From contig NC_088170.1 in assembly GCF_028769735.1 (NCBI RefSeq), positions 43,568,585 through 43,632,584 of the forward strand: a DNA stretch of 64,000 nt, in the 5' to 3' direction. The notes beneath the pieces were generated by a model that saw only the letters and a list, made by a program, of their open reading frames with translations, ran no database searches and was not told where the DNA came from. Positions 37,015 through 50,800 of this stretch are shown in pieces. Source of the DNA: Zonotrichia leucophrys gambelii. Lineage: Eukaryota; Chordata; Aves; Passeriformes; Passerellidae. Every line of letters starts with the position of its first letter. The first letter of the stretch is position 1. The position numbers were made by a program, and so were the translations under genes.

Positions 37015-38826
37015 AAAAGGGCACAAGGAGACAGGTTTCTCCACTGCTTCCCATCAAGACATTTCTACACAATGTCAGGTTCAAGCACAGGGGGGACACC
37101 TCATATAATTCTGTAATTTTAAACAGCCACTTCTGGACTACTGGTGCAAAGCACTCTTTATAGTCAATGGAAAGAAATAGTCTCCATAAGTGAGAGAATT
37201 GTCTTCCTGTCGTAGCATCAGATTAATCACCTTCAGCATGAGCTTGTTTCTCCTGCTGAGAGCTGGGTCTGGTCTCCTAGTCCACGTAGATGTCTAACAT
37301 GTAGATGTGGCGTGCCTCACCCTCAGATGTGAAATCCATACATTTTATTTATAATTTACAGAAGACTGCATGGGAAGCATAAAGAGATAAGGAAGAAAGA
37401 AATTGCAATAGAGAAAGACAGGGAAAGGTGAGGAAAATACAGAAAGAGAACCATAAGGTGATGAAAATGGCAATAGTGGAAGCTGAATGTGAATGCAGAA
37501 GGAATTCAGGATAAAAGGCCAGACACAAGTACATCCCACACAGGTTTCCAATTGCTGACACACAGCATTCCTAGAGAGACAGAAAAAAACCGTGACTCTT
37601 GTAAAAGTGTTAGTTCTTTTGTATAAATGCTACATCCCAATTGAGGGGTCTTTAATTGCTTCCCTAATGTGTCAAGTACTTTACCTACATTTTCCCTCTC
37701 TATCCCAGTATTTCTAGCTGAAATTTGTCTTGACAACTTTGCCTTCAGAAAGTTTCTCTGTTGTCCACTTGCTTAATTTTTAAACGCGTCTATGTTTTCA
37801 CACACTTCAGTAAAACTCCCCTTGGGCATATTTTGTTCTCGAAATATCATGATTTCTTGGCAATACATCAGTAATAGCTTTGGCCACTGAGATGCTGACC
37901 GGTATAATTTCATTGTCTGCTTGCATTCTGCTCTCTACCTGTGTCTAACTGCTGTCTTTGTTATGTTCTTAGGACATGTGCTCTTTGTTCTGTTTGCACA
38001 GCATCCTGCAAAATGGCATCCTCGTCTGTGAGTGGGCTCTGGTGCACCCTGATAATAGAGGGGATAAACACCCGTGTCCTGTCTGAGGTTGCTGTGATGC
38101 ACGAGAACCACGCTGTACTTGCAAGCTTTTAAGTGCAAAAGTAGCACCGTGCACACAGGGACAAGGTAACACCAGGTTTTGTATTGGTACCCATCGCGTT
38201 CTCCCTTGGCCTCAGGCTAACGGGATGCTTTAGAGCAAGACTTCTAAGCAGAAGTTCGTATTCAGTTTATTTACGTTTGTTTCTTACTGTAAATCACGGC
38301 CTGGAGCAACTTCTGTGGGAAGAAGCACAAGACAATCTAGACGCTAACGCGAGCAACCTTGGGCGATAACAAGGGCGGCTTTAAGGGAAGCGCCTGCAGG
38401 CCGGCCGCAGCCGCTCACGCCGCCGTTCTGCCCGTGCCCAGCGCCGCCTCCCCGCCGGGGCCGCCCCCCGGCGCCGGTACCGCCCCCGCTCCGCCCGCCG
38501 CCCCCAGCAGCCCCCGCGTTGCCCCGGCCCCGCCGCCGCTCGCAGCGCCCGAGCCGCCGGCGGAGCGAAGGTGCCGCCGTGCGCGGCCCGCCGGGCGCCG
38601 CGGCCTGCGGGCGCCGCTGGTTGGCGGCGGGGGGACACGTGAGCGGGGAGGCGGCGGCAGCGGCGGCGGCAGCGACAGCGGGAGTTTCCCCGACAGCTGG
38701 AGGTTGCGGCGGCGGCTCCTCCTCCCCGGGTCCCCGCTAGAGCCCAGAGACCCCCCGCGCTCCTCCTTATTGACAAACGCACAAAGGGCCGCGCCGGGGC
38801 CGGGCCGGGACGCGTCTGGAGCCGGC

Positions 38827-38852
38827 ATGGGAGACAAGAAGAGCCCGACCAG
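38827..38852 (+). CDS. YAF2: YAF2 coding exon 1 (residues 1-9)
   Basis: Encodes MGDKKSPT and two bases of Arg9, followed by the donor gtaggggcag at 38853. No ATG occurs between about 38360 and 38826, so this start is the first available in the leader. Confidence 0.95.
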
Positions 38853-41800
38853 GTAGGGGCAGCGGCGGCGCTTTCTTGTTCCCCCGGGCCCTCCGGGGAC
38901 GCGGGGCCGGCGGTGGCGGCGGGGGCGCCCCGGGGGCGGCGGGCGCGTCGCGGCCGGTGCTGCCCCTGGCGCGCGTGTGTCTCCGCAGGCCGAAGCGGCA
39001 GCCGAAACCCTCCTCGGACGAGGGGTACTGGGACTGCAGCGTCTGCACCTTCCGCAACAGCGCCGAGGCCTTCAAGTGCTTGATGTGCGACGTGAGGAAG
39101 GGCACCTCCACACGGTGGGTCGCCGGCGGAGGGGGAGCGGGGGCGGCGGGGGAGCGGCTGCGCGGCCGTGACAGGAATTGGGGCCGGGGAGCCGCGGTGC
39201 ATCCCCGGGGTGTGAGGGAGGGCGGCGTGACAGGAATCGGGTCTCGTTTATCACGGGTGGGGGCGGGAACACGCAGCCTCCCCCGGCCGGGGCTCCTCGG
39301 TGAACCTGACCCAGCGCTGCGCCGACGTGTGTAGAAACAGAAATAATAAATACCAGGAAGGGCATAATTGCCTGCACAGCGTAACCCTGGACAGCTTGTG
39401 CCCTCTCAGGAAAAAGAACTGTGCCCTAGGGTGTGCCTGCTAAGACACTCACCCTTTAAATTCTTTTAAAATTTATTTAAAATTCTTTTTCTATGAATTT
39501 AAATTTGCCTCCTACATAACCCCTTTGTTTGATTATTATTGGCAGTATTAGTATTATTTTAATTCACTTTTCATCACAGAGCATCACCACTGAGGGCAAT
39601 AGGGGGTGAATTATAACCCTTCAGTGTTTAGGGAGAAATTGTTAGCTGAATTGTGCTCTATGGAATTGTCTCCCTGTGTAATCATGACTTGCCAGGAGGA
39701 CCTTTTCTCCATACACCAGTCACAAAGCTGGCGGTGGATTAACTGGTTCCTGTACCTGCCGGTGGCCTGAACATGTGTGCTTGGGGTATGGAGGCTTTTT
39801 ACAAACGAACCTAGTTTGAACCTGAGTGCACTTGTAGGCATGCAGGCTAGTGGAAGAGAAGGTTGCTCAGGAATCCTTCTTACCATACTATGGGTTAATC
39901 CCATCAGCAAGAGAAGTTTAAATGGCAGTCAAGTTGCAATCCTATCAAAAGCCACAATTGCATTGTAGATATTGGTCAAAGCAGTGCTGAGTATGACTTG
40001 CAATAAATGTTACATGTTTGAAATTGTAAGTGCAGGGTTGGGTCAAATTACTTGACAAAAATGATTATTCTTTATTTCAGGAGCTAGTTTCCCTGACTTC
40101 TGAAAAACAGAATAAATATTGGAAGGACTTCTCATAACTTTAGTTGTGAACATTAGTTGAATGCTGTGGTTTGTTTTTTAACAAAGGAAATCAGTAAGGT
40201 AAATGTGACAGGAGGGAATTGCATCTGTCACATATATTATGGCTTCCAGTTATAACAATGGCATTATATTTATATCACAGAGAGATGTCTACAGATCAGT
40301 ATTGTTCAGCAAAATAAAACTGATGAATTAATGCAATGACTTTAAAAACATAATGAAAGAAGCCTCTTTAACATCCAGTCAGTTTGATAAGAAAAGTCCA
40401 TTTAAAATTATGTTTGATTGCTTTGGAAACTCAACTGGATAAAAGCATCGAAACTTAACAAACAAACAAAAAATGAAGCTCGTGAGAAACAAATATTTTC
40501 ATTGTCTTCTAGTTTCCCTACTTGAATATTTCCTCTTTTAAATAATTTTGCAACAAAGTGTCTTTTTTCTTTCTTTGGTTTCCACTTTCTCCCTGATGGT
40601 GACCTGGTATGCAAGCTGTAGTTGATAGGTTGATTTTTTTTTTTCTCTACTTAAACTCTGTAACAATGTGTCCCTGAGTAGGTTCATGGGACTCTTTTTC
40701 CCCCTAAGGTTTAGATGAGTTGCATCTTCATATGACTGCAAAATCCAGGTTTTACACATGACATGAGGTAGATAAAAGTTGAAGTTTTAGGCCAGGCAGC
40801 TTTTGTCTGCAGTTCTGATATATGATTTGAGCCAGTAAGTAGACCTTTGTGTCCATGAAGAGAATCATTAGGGTGCCAAAGAAATACAAAAGGCCAGCTG
40901 GGTGTTTGTTTGTGGGTTTTTTTTTTTTCTCCTAAGGACCTGGAGTCCAAGTGACCAAATTATTACCTTGGTAAAGTATTTGTTGCCTATAGGACAAAAT
41001 GGTTTTCATCAACATGGGGCAGGATAACAATGCTACCATGTTTCGATGGCACTGAGAATACATTATTTATTTATTTTAGTCTTCCATTTTGAAGCTTGAT
41101 GTTAGATTAAGGTAGTGCATCAGCATGGTTGTTGCTGTGCAGTGGTTCTTACTTAAAAGTTTTAACTTTGTAAAATGCTACTTTTTTTTTTTTTTTAATT
41201 TAGAGCAATCTCTTTTCTTGTGTTGAAATGTGTAATACTTGATTCTGCATGTTAAACTTCACTTAGTGTGACCAGAATTGCAGGTGGAAAAACAGGCAAT
41301 TAGATTGAAGCTAAGTGGGTTTGAAGACCACTGGAAATTACGTGCAAAGTTGATTAATTTTTTTTTTTTTAATACTTATTATGCACATTTACCGTTACAG
41401 AAATATTTTCAGGTATAGGTAGGGTTTGTAGGTGTTTTCACTGTTAAATAATTTCTTCTCTCTGAAAGAATTATCTTTAGTGCGAGAGGCTAGAAGTGGA
41501 TTATGTTCTTTAGTAATTGATAGAATTGTTAGGACTAGTGCAAATGTTTAAAATTTCTTTATTATATTTTATTTCTAGACTGAATTTTCAAAGCAAATTA
41601 GATCATGGAGTTAAATTTACTTTTTGTCTATGGCAGTATTGCATTGAATGGTTAGACTGGGCTGTCCTTGGAGAGGGATGTCCCAGGGGAATTCCTGGAT
41701 GCTGCAGGAGGTGGTGTGACTGTTCCCACCTGGTACTAAAGGAATGGTGCTGGTTAGATGTGCCCCAAGTCAGATGGAAACCTAAGATCCTGTCTGCCAG

Positions 41801-44800
41801 ATGGATATCCCTCTGCCTTCTACTCTACAGCTCTTACCAGGCATTAGTTTGGTCATGCCACTGAGGATCTAAACTCTCCACGTACACATGGCTTTAGCAT
41901 TTACTTTCTAACCTAAATGTTCTGGTTTGTTGCTTGGGTACTGAGAAATTACTGTGTTCCTCTTGATGGGAGAGGAGCTGAGGATAGTAATTTTCTACAT
42001 GTGGCTTTTAAGACATTTTGAAATCTTTCGAGATGAAAGATGTTATATAAATGTAAGGAACATAGGACTGTAATAAGTACTCCTTTCTTGAACAAATCTC
42101 CTGCTGAAGTTCATTAGAAGCACAAGTAAGGAGTACTGAATAGAACCCTAATGTACTGTATTATAGAGGGAGCTAGTAGTGACTGCTATATTTAGATTGC
42201 CTAATAGTTTCCATTATAAAGAAACTGCATGACCTTTTTGAGAAGATTTGTTGTTTGCAAAAGCCATTGTAGTTTGGCAAGAGGAAAAGTCTTTAGGCTA
42301 AATAAGTGGTTTGATTTCCTTGCCCCATGAAATTAAGTTTTGCTCAGACTAAATCACTTGAAAAATCTTCATTCCCTCTCTGTCACTCATGCTGTACAGA
42401 AAAGTCTGTGCTAGAGCCCTAAAAAAGCCCAGACTGGAACTGTGTAAAAGCAACAGAGGCAATGATGGTATGCTGAGAACACAGAATTATATGGCTCCTG
42501 GGGAGGTTATAATGGGGTTGCTGAATTTGGGTTGGCTCTCACAGTTACTGCTTTGTCAAAAGACAGTTGCCTCCACTGGCAAGCTACCATTTCTTTTTCT
42601 GTTCTCATGGCACTGTCTGAATCAGGAGTGTACCAATACTGGTTGACCTTCAAGAACTGGGCTGGATCCTTGGACAGACCTTATTGCAGCAAGTATTTGC
42701 TCCCAGTTTGTCTGTCTTTCAATAGATGTTTGGATTTTGCTTTCCTTGCCCGCTAACACCATTAGTCACTGTAATTTAGATGTGTTGTAAAGCTGAAGAT
42801 TAAGAGTTTGTGTTGCTGGGAAGAAATACACAAGAGGATTGCCATTCCCTCTGAAGGAGTGCATGTTTCCTACTCTCTGCTGCCTTCTAGGAGGCTGCAT
42901 TACTGCCCTATTGTCACCTCTCTGCTTCAACTTCCTCAGAAGTGTTATTAAAGCTCTTGTTATTCAGTTAGCAATAGCATCCAGATTGAAAATTACCTGT
43001 CACTTTGCTTTCCTTCATGTGTTTTTTGTGCATGTGGTCTGATCTCTAGTTGCAGGATCCTATTCTTTTTTCCATGTTGTTACAAACCACTTCTCCTTTC
43101 AGTGTGAATGATGAGTATCCAGGGCAGTGTAGTGAGAGCTACAGGAGGAACTGCAAATACTGGCTTTTTAAACTTTGAAGTGCTTGTAATGATATTCTAC
43201 TGTGTAAACAAAGCAGAAAAAGGATGCGGGGACATGCGATCAATTTCTCCTTTTCTGACTAGATAACGTTCTCTGATTCTTAAATTACAGAAAGGGGCCA
43301 CAAGTGTGGCTTTAAGGATAAAGGATGTTTTTACTAATAGTGAAAACTCTCTTGGCTAGTAGTAGGGGAAGATTTGTTTATACAAACATATTTTATGATT
43401 GTTATGGTTTTATTTTCTAGAACCACTTTCATTACTTGCTTTGAATTAAAACAAACCAACTTAATCTTGTCAATGAATCCGAGTCTTAGCGCCTGCTGTT
43501 CAAGCTCCTTTTCTTTTGTTTGACTGGGAAAAAGGGAGTGTAAGGAGATGAGACAGGTACAAATGACTTCTGTGAAGTGTTGTGGGGTTTTCTTTTTTTT
43601 TTTTTTTAATTTGGGTTTAGGGTGGTTTTGTAAGCGATTCCTATTTGTTACACATGTTGAGTGAGCTCTTACATGTAATATCATTCATAAAATAGTCCCT
43701 GAAATTTGTAGGCAGAGTGAGAAAGTCTTGTTTAGTTAGGATGAATTTTTGTGGATTTGGGATCTATACCTCTTAATGTCCTTTACTGTTGAAGTAGAGA
43801 TAATATATAACCAGCCAAATGGGGGCATGGCTTCTGCGTCCTATGATCTATTGATCATCATCACTGAATCATTGCTTTTCTCACAGCCTAAGGTATGAAA
43901 AGCCACATTTAAATCCCACCAGAAACCTAAGAGTGTGAGATAATAAGGAACCTGGGATAGAATCTTTCTATATTTCCTTGGTATTTGGTTGATGTTCCTT
44001 GACTGTGCCTGAGAGTTTGGCCCTCTGATGTATTTTATCATCATGTCTGATGAGCTCCTAAATATGAGATACAGGTCTGTGTTTGGAACTGCTGTGAGTT
44101 TGTTTTGTGCTTTGAGACTCATAAATAAAATGTTTAATTTTTTAACTTGGATATCAAGGTCATTTTTCTTCAGAAAACATGTGCAATGTGTTTAGTCATG
44201 TACCATCTGGATGTTTATAAGCACAAATCAGTTACATTTAATCAAATCTGGTATTTGTATTTCTGTTGAAGTGCAGTACGGCTGAGGACAGAGTTGGTAC
44301 TTCCCTGGTATATCTGGTTTAACGTGTCTGTTTCACAACAGCTTGTTAAGGACTCTCCTGCCTTCCAGAAGCAGCCTCGGTGTGTGCACATGCGCCTGCG
44401 TGTCAGGGGAAGGTTGGGAAGGAGAAAAAGAGGAAGAGCTGCCTGTCATGCTGATTTCACAAATACATGACTGAATCAAGCTCAACAGACTCAAGAGCTG
44501 TTCATTGCTTGTGGTAGTTTAGAGAAGGAAATATTTGTAGGAATGAAGTGAGTGGAAAATTCATACAGAGCTTGGTAAAATATGGGTTGTATATTGCAAG
44601 TTTTATGGTTTAGTGTTAATATTAAATTATGAAGAGAAGCAAGAATATATAGTTCTCTTTTGCTCTGTCGATAGCCGTTGAGTAATCCAGTCATTCTGGA
44701 CTTCCAGTTTTCTTTTTAAAGGGAGTTTTTAAAACTAACCTTTGAAATTGTTTAGGAATTTATTTTCCCTGAAAAATATAGTGAAACTTAAGAATTCTGC

Positions 44801-47800
44801 AGACATCATTTTCAATGTTGTTATAAAACAATGAATTAATTTTTATTGATTGGGTGGCTCTGTTAGATGCTCCTTGTAGGTGGAGCTTGTATGGGCAATA
44901 GAAAATGCAATGGGCAGCCAACCAAAAGAAAATCAAGTCTGTATTTTAGAAAGGAGTAGGGAGAGATTGTTGACATTTTTTTGAGATTAAATCTCATGTT
45001 AAATCTTTGTAGTTTTGAACCTGACAGATACTTTAATTTGTTGCTCTAAGAAGCTCATAAAAATTGTAATCTACTTGATTCACTACAGTCTGGTATCCTT
45101 TTGTATCTTGTTACTTAAGTAGGGCTTTTTTTTCATGTAGTTGTGGGGCCTGCTGTGCTTTGTGCAGTCTTTTTTGGAATTCATAATTTATAGTTTGAGT
45201 CACCTTCATGCAGGATTATCTTGTCAGATAGTTCTCACCACCTCTCAGCTTGATTGTTGTTCTATTCCTTATTCTTCTTCCAAATTATAATTAAAAATAT
45301 TAAATAGTGTCACTGTAGAACCTCACTATAAATGCTACCCCATAGATACATCTAAATATATCTACAGCTGTTTGTTGGGAACTATTAAGCAAGCAGACTC
45401 AGATTTTGAACTACATTCTGCACAACTTTGTCCTCATCATAATTTAGCTTAAGTGGGAGAATATATTTTAAGATGTTTCAAGTCAAGACTGGCAATGTGT
45501 GTTTCTTTTCTCCTACTCACCAGGGCTACTAGTCCATTAAAGAAAGAAACTACACTGCCAAACCATTTGGCTTCATTCTTTAATGCTCCCAATTCTTAAA
45601 TAGTTTTTTTCTAGTATCTTTCTGAAATTGAATTAGATTGAAATTTTATTTGCCCATCGTAGGATTTTTTCCCCTTTTTTTTCTTCTGTGGTACTTAATG
45701 ACTTCTTTCACCTTTCCTATATTCTCTAAACATCTTTTTCTGAGGGTGAATTTCATTAGAGGCTGTTGACTGCCATGACTGCCATAAATAACATTCAGTT
45801 TCTTTTATTCTAGCTTGAACTCATACTCCCTTGTTTAATTTGGTTATATGGAATTAAACTGTTGTGTGGGTACTGAAGCAAAGAAGTCTTTATGCCATCT
45901 GGTATTTGCTTTCTTTCCATGATTAAGTACTTTCCTTTGGGGCATAAGTAGTGTGTGTTTTGATAAATGTCGCTTTGCTTGCTGGTTTTTGTTTTGGCTT
46001 TTTGGGTTTTTTTTGTTGGAAATGTCATCTTTGTTTTTAGTGCCACCAGTTTTATTTTATGCGTCTTTTATAGGGAAAATGGTCTGTCCTGGACTGAAAG
46101 CTACTAGGATTTGAATAAACACCTAAAATAAGATTAGGTATGTTAAAAGAGAAGATTAGCTGGCAAAACGAAAGCTCTTGTATCACTTGTAAAGTGAGGA
46201 GAATTTGCATTTTCTGCCCCTAACTTTTTATCTGATTTTTCCTTGATTGCTGTGACAGCCCACTCTGCCTGTTCCTGTTTAAAACTTGATAGAAATATCT
46301 GTACTTTTCATCTTGAAAGTCAGGTTAGAATGAACAGTATGCTTTGCAGAACATCCTCAGAGTATCAAATGATGTCTTTTCTTGGCTCATACCGTCAGCT
46401 ACAAGATACTTTTGAAGTAGGCGAGTTAGAACAAAATACTAAGTGTTCAATTTTTATACTTTCACGCAGTGGCTTATCCTGGTTTAAGTAGGACAGAGAT
46501 CCTGAGGATTGTCTGTTCTGTGAAGTGCATTCCACTGGTATGCAGTATGCTGATGTAGAGCAGGCTTGAACTTGGAGAGTTCAGCTGCAGAATGTTGTTG
46601 GGAGGCTTTTGGCTGGCAAACTTTCCATCAAAAGTCAGATTGAAGGCTAGAAGATACGACCTTGATGTCTACAACAAGTTTTTTCTTGTTTTCTTAGGAA
46701 TTGAGGAGTGGGGAGGAAACAAGCAATTGAAAATTTTCCTATTCTGACTTATTGAAGATTTGGAACCTATCTTTAAACTATTCCAAAATGCTTGACTATA
46801 CTTTCACTGTACCATATAGCTCATATGACAGTGCCTAGTAGAAAAAAATTGTGTGAATGAGTAGGGGTTTGAAAATTCACTATGGAAATAGAGTTCCCAA
46901 CTCTAAAAGCTGAAAAAAGTTGGTTTGGCACATGCTGTGAAAGACAAGTTATTTGTTATAGCTATCACTGAAATCTGTGGTCATGCACTAGAAATTCTGT
47001 AATTGAATAAGAGGGATAAAAGAGAATGTGACAACTCATTCTGTGGCATCTTTTTAGATTAATATTAATCCTATTCATTAAGAACATTATGGAGACTTAA
47101 TTTTTTTAGGGAAAGCGTGTAGCCTTTTCCTCTACTTAAGGTAGAGCAAATTTACATCTTCTAAATCTGCTTCAAAAAATCTTTGTGGAGCTGGCTCTGA
47201 GTGGAAGAAGTTTCTAGAAGTTTCTGCTGCCAGCTTCTGGGAAGATGACCCTTGCAGTGCAGAACAAATACAATAGGTCAGAAGCAAGCTCCTTCCAGTT
47301 GGATGACAAAACTAACTGTACCAAGGATTGGCCCTGTCCAGTGCAGCAATGGCTATGCTGCTGCATCAGTGTGAACCTCATATTTTGCATGTCTTTTTGC
47401 ATAGGTGCAAGGTTTCACAGTTTCTGCAGAAAAGGGACAGAGGAGCAGCGTGAAGGATCCAGTCCTTTGTGGGATCAGCATTTGGAAGCGGTTACTTCCC
47501 CTTGTATCCCAAGGATCTGGGGGTTTAGGAGACTGTAACCACTCCTTATTCTGTAGGCTCCCAAATACTGCCTCCTCAGAGGATATTGTTAGAGGACATT
47601 GAGCTTCCTGACCCCTGCTCATATGTAGCTCATTGTCATCTAGGAAATGTAAATTAGTTGATACCAATATGTTTCTCAAGCAGGGTATTTTCAGTGTTGC
47701 TGCCACACTGAGCATTGGTGCACCACAGCTTGTGGCATATGGGGAAGAATGCTAACAACAATGTGCAAGAGGTTGGAGCCTTTTAACTGGTTGTTGGAGA

Positions 47801-50800
47801 AGTAACATTTGATGGCGGCTTTGAAAACTATCCATGAAGATGAACTTTGTCTTTCTAAAGGCCCTGATCAGATAGTTCTTAGAGCAGGCTGTTGTGCACT
47901 GTACCAGTTGCTTGAGGAGACTTGCTGGCCTCATCTGTAAAATGTCATCTGGAAAATAGGGCATTGCCTTTAAGGGAATGATTAAATAGGGACACTGCCT
48001 CAAGGGGTAGTTTTCTGCACATTTTTACAGTGACTGATAAAACCATATGGGTCATGTGAGTCTATTCTAATTGAATCAGCTTCTATTGAAAGATGGAATT
48101 GCTAGAAATGCACTGAATGGATGAATTCCAAGTAAATGATTCATACTGTAAAACAGCTAGGAATATGAAAGCACAAATCAGAACTGTCTGAAAGTTAGAA
48201 TTCAAATATACATAGGATGTGTAGAAATTGCATTGCTACTTTGCTATATGCAGATGGATCTGTATCATGTTTTTTCCTACAGACCACTGGCTCCATTGTT
48301 TGCACTGTCATAATTATTCACTTGCATTATTTGCAGAGGCAGTGAAATGGCCTGTTAATACTAGCATATGACAGAAGTAATGGTAATGAGGAAAAATAAT
48401 TTTGGATAGCAAAGTGTTGAAGATGCATTTAATCATGAACTGCTTCAATGCAGCAATAAAGACTAGTTTCTCTCAAGATGGCTTTGTGTGGCGATTAGTG
48501 AGGTCATATTCATGTGACACAGCAGGCTAAATGTCGTTTAATCTGATAGTTTTTATTCTATGAATAGCTTAATAGAGTACTGATGACTAAAGGAGAGTGA
48601 GCTGATCTGTGTCAGAACCCAAAGACTGCTGTTCCTGGTAGTGATTTAATTTAATTGTTAGCAACTTGTACTTGCATTACAAGAACTTGGCAGTAGGAGA
48701 TATTTTTTACTTTTCGCAGGACTTAAACTGTTAAAAATCAGGAGTGGCATCACAACATGAGCTGCTTGCTTCTGTGTAGAACACAGGTTGCAAGATCCAA
48801 CTGGCCAGAGCATTTGCAATACTACTTAGTGTACACATTGTCCCTGATGATTTCCTGTTTGCTTTAAATAATATCAATGAGCTGCTTAATAGTCAGTGAT
48901 GTGAGCCTTTTTTATTAGGAGGCAAGTTGTGGCTTACTGGAACTTGATCTCAAAAGCCAGCAATAGTAATGGAACAAAGGTTTGTGCTGGATTTATAGTG
49001 AAGTTGAAAAAGCAGCTTCCATTGTTATGGAATAGTTTTGCAGAACCTGAAAGCTCTTGTACAAGATGCTGCAGAAAGAGATTGTAGACTAGATATGATA
49101 GTCAATAACAAGTTACATGTAATTTTAAAAAGCAAATTTTTGCTTTTGTGTCAATTTTTTTGCTTGTGTCAAATCTAGAAGAAAAATTTAAGTTAGTTGA
49201 AAAATTGCCTGATAGAAGAAAACAGAGTCTGAAATGCTGTAGCTGCTAGTCTGCAGATATATGGAAGGATATATTAAAAGCTGTTGTACATTTTGTGTGT
49301 ACAAATGCTTAACAATTCTCTAATTATTTGGGAATTAGTGTTTTACATTTGACAAAAATAGTCCCTCTACTATTGAAGTTTAAAAAACATTGCATGCTTT
49401 TAAGTGTTTACTGTCAAACTAACACTGGAAAATTTCATTGTCCTGAAGCACAAAGAAGGATCAGTAAAAAAGGTAGGGAGTTGTTTGCTTGGTTTCTGTG
49501 CCAGACTGCATATACTTACACCTTAATGGTACAGATGTAAGCATAAACTGGAATGAATGGCCTGAAATGTAACAGTTAAACTTTTACCTTCTTACTTGGA
49601 AGTTTAATAAGACTCTGCCACTCTCTAAATGTCAAATTGGTTGTTGATCGCCAGCATTTTTACTTTAGGACAACCACTGAAGTGCCTGAATACATGTATG
49701 CATGTCTTGGTTGTAGTTATTTTTTTTCTGTATTATAAAGAATTCAGGTAATAATTTCTTGACTCCTAGGAAATTCTTTTGCATTTTAAGCCTTGCTAAG
49801 ATTATGATGTAAAATTTAATTTGGTCCTGTTTGTTTTACTTAACACTGACAATACCATTTCAATGTCTATACAAATGTAGGCCTCAGCCTTCCAACTCTT
49901 TTTGTGAATTCCTAGTATTGAAAAGAAGAGCAGTCTCTCTGAAGTTAAGCTCTTCAGAGGCAGAGGTTAGCTCAAAGCAGGGAAGAGTCAGATAGCTGTG
50001 TATATGCTTAATTTTTAGGTGAATGTTTAGGTGAAGTTGCTTATGTTTTTGTCCTTGAAACCAGTTACATGGGAGGGAAAAGAGACTCTGGAAGAGACAT
50101 AGATACAAAAATCACTAGTGTTAGTGTACCTGTTTTGCAGAAAGACTTTTTCACTCTGATAAAGAGTGAAGACATGCCTGAGGAATTGGAAATGTTAATT
50201 GCTTTCTTGACACAGTAACTTGTTTTCAGTATATAGGGGTGGGAGAAGGGAGGTAACCCTGAAAAAAACATGGCTAATGAGTGGGAGGAAAATTTATTGA
50301 CTTCTTAGTAAGGTTTACTTCAGGGTAACATGTGACTTGGTGCAGAAACTGAATTTGAAGTATCTTTCTTTTGTTCTGGAGCCATCTAGACGTTCTGCCA
50401 TCTAAATCTACGTCATTGATCCATCATGGCAAGTCACATTCCAAAGCTGCTGGTTGCAAATTGTTCTGTGATATGCTGAGTGAAAAACTGTCTAAGCTCT
50501 ATTACAAATTTAGAGTTAGATCTTTGTGTAATTAATGTCTTTTTGAAAATGCACAGGAAGCTTCATACTCTAAAATTGCTGCAATATTCAAATATAGATG
50601 AGCCCTGTAAAAGTTACTGAAATAAATACTGTAAGAATTGCTCAAAACATTCATTGCTATGTGAAGGTATCCTAATATGTTACTGCAGTATTCATACCTT
50701 AGAAAATCTTCTACCTAAAACCACTTCTTCACATCCTTCAATTTGTTTAAAAAGCTGCTTACTGTACAATCATGCCTCTTTCTGTTTGTCTCCCTTTATA

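Larger units (their letters stand above)
33561..38339. other. Intergenic sequence upstream of YAF2
   Basis: Includes a second purine-biased patch (37378-37455), a perfect 24-bp palindrome (36965-36988) and one copy of a 26-bp repeated word (36989-37014). No coding exon was recognised on either strand. Confidence 0.5.
38340..39310. promoter_or_regulatory. YAF2: CpG island with YAF2 promoter, 5' UTR and exons 1-2
   Basis: Very high GC and dense CpG for about 970 bp, falling off sharply on both sides. It contains several GC-box-like cccgcccc/ccgcccc sites (for example 38461-38505) and a match to the kappa-B consensus, gggagtttcc, at 38680-38689. No TATA box is evident, as expected for a housekeeping CpG promoter. 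In mammals this promoter is shared with an upstream start of PPHLN1 on the opposite strand, and divergent transcription is possible here too. The transcription start is not fixed by the sequence. Confidence 0.88.

Noticed and set aside
38010..38017. YY1-like motif aaaatggc upstream of YAF2
   Set aside because: An 8-bp match outside the CpG island, expected by chance; attractive only because of the gene name.
6886..38339. Coding exons of PPHLN1 on the minus strand
   Set aside because: Expected nearby by synteny, but no periphilin-like peptide was seen; the main coding part should lie left of the window.
38359..38361. Apparent upstream in-frame start for YAF2
   Set aside because: The codon there is TTG, not ATG. 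Canonical MGDKKSPTR starts at the ATG at 38827 with a strong context.
38381..39202. 273-codon open frame on the minus strand across the CpG island
   Set aside because: High GC removes stop codons in all frames. The translation is Ala/Arg/Pro/Gly low complexity and overlaps the real YAF2 exons on the other strand.
41517..41864. 115-codon open frame in YAF2 intron 2
   Set aside because: No recognised domain; this length is expected by chance in a 19-kb intron.
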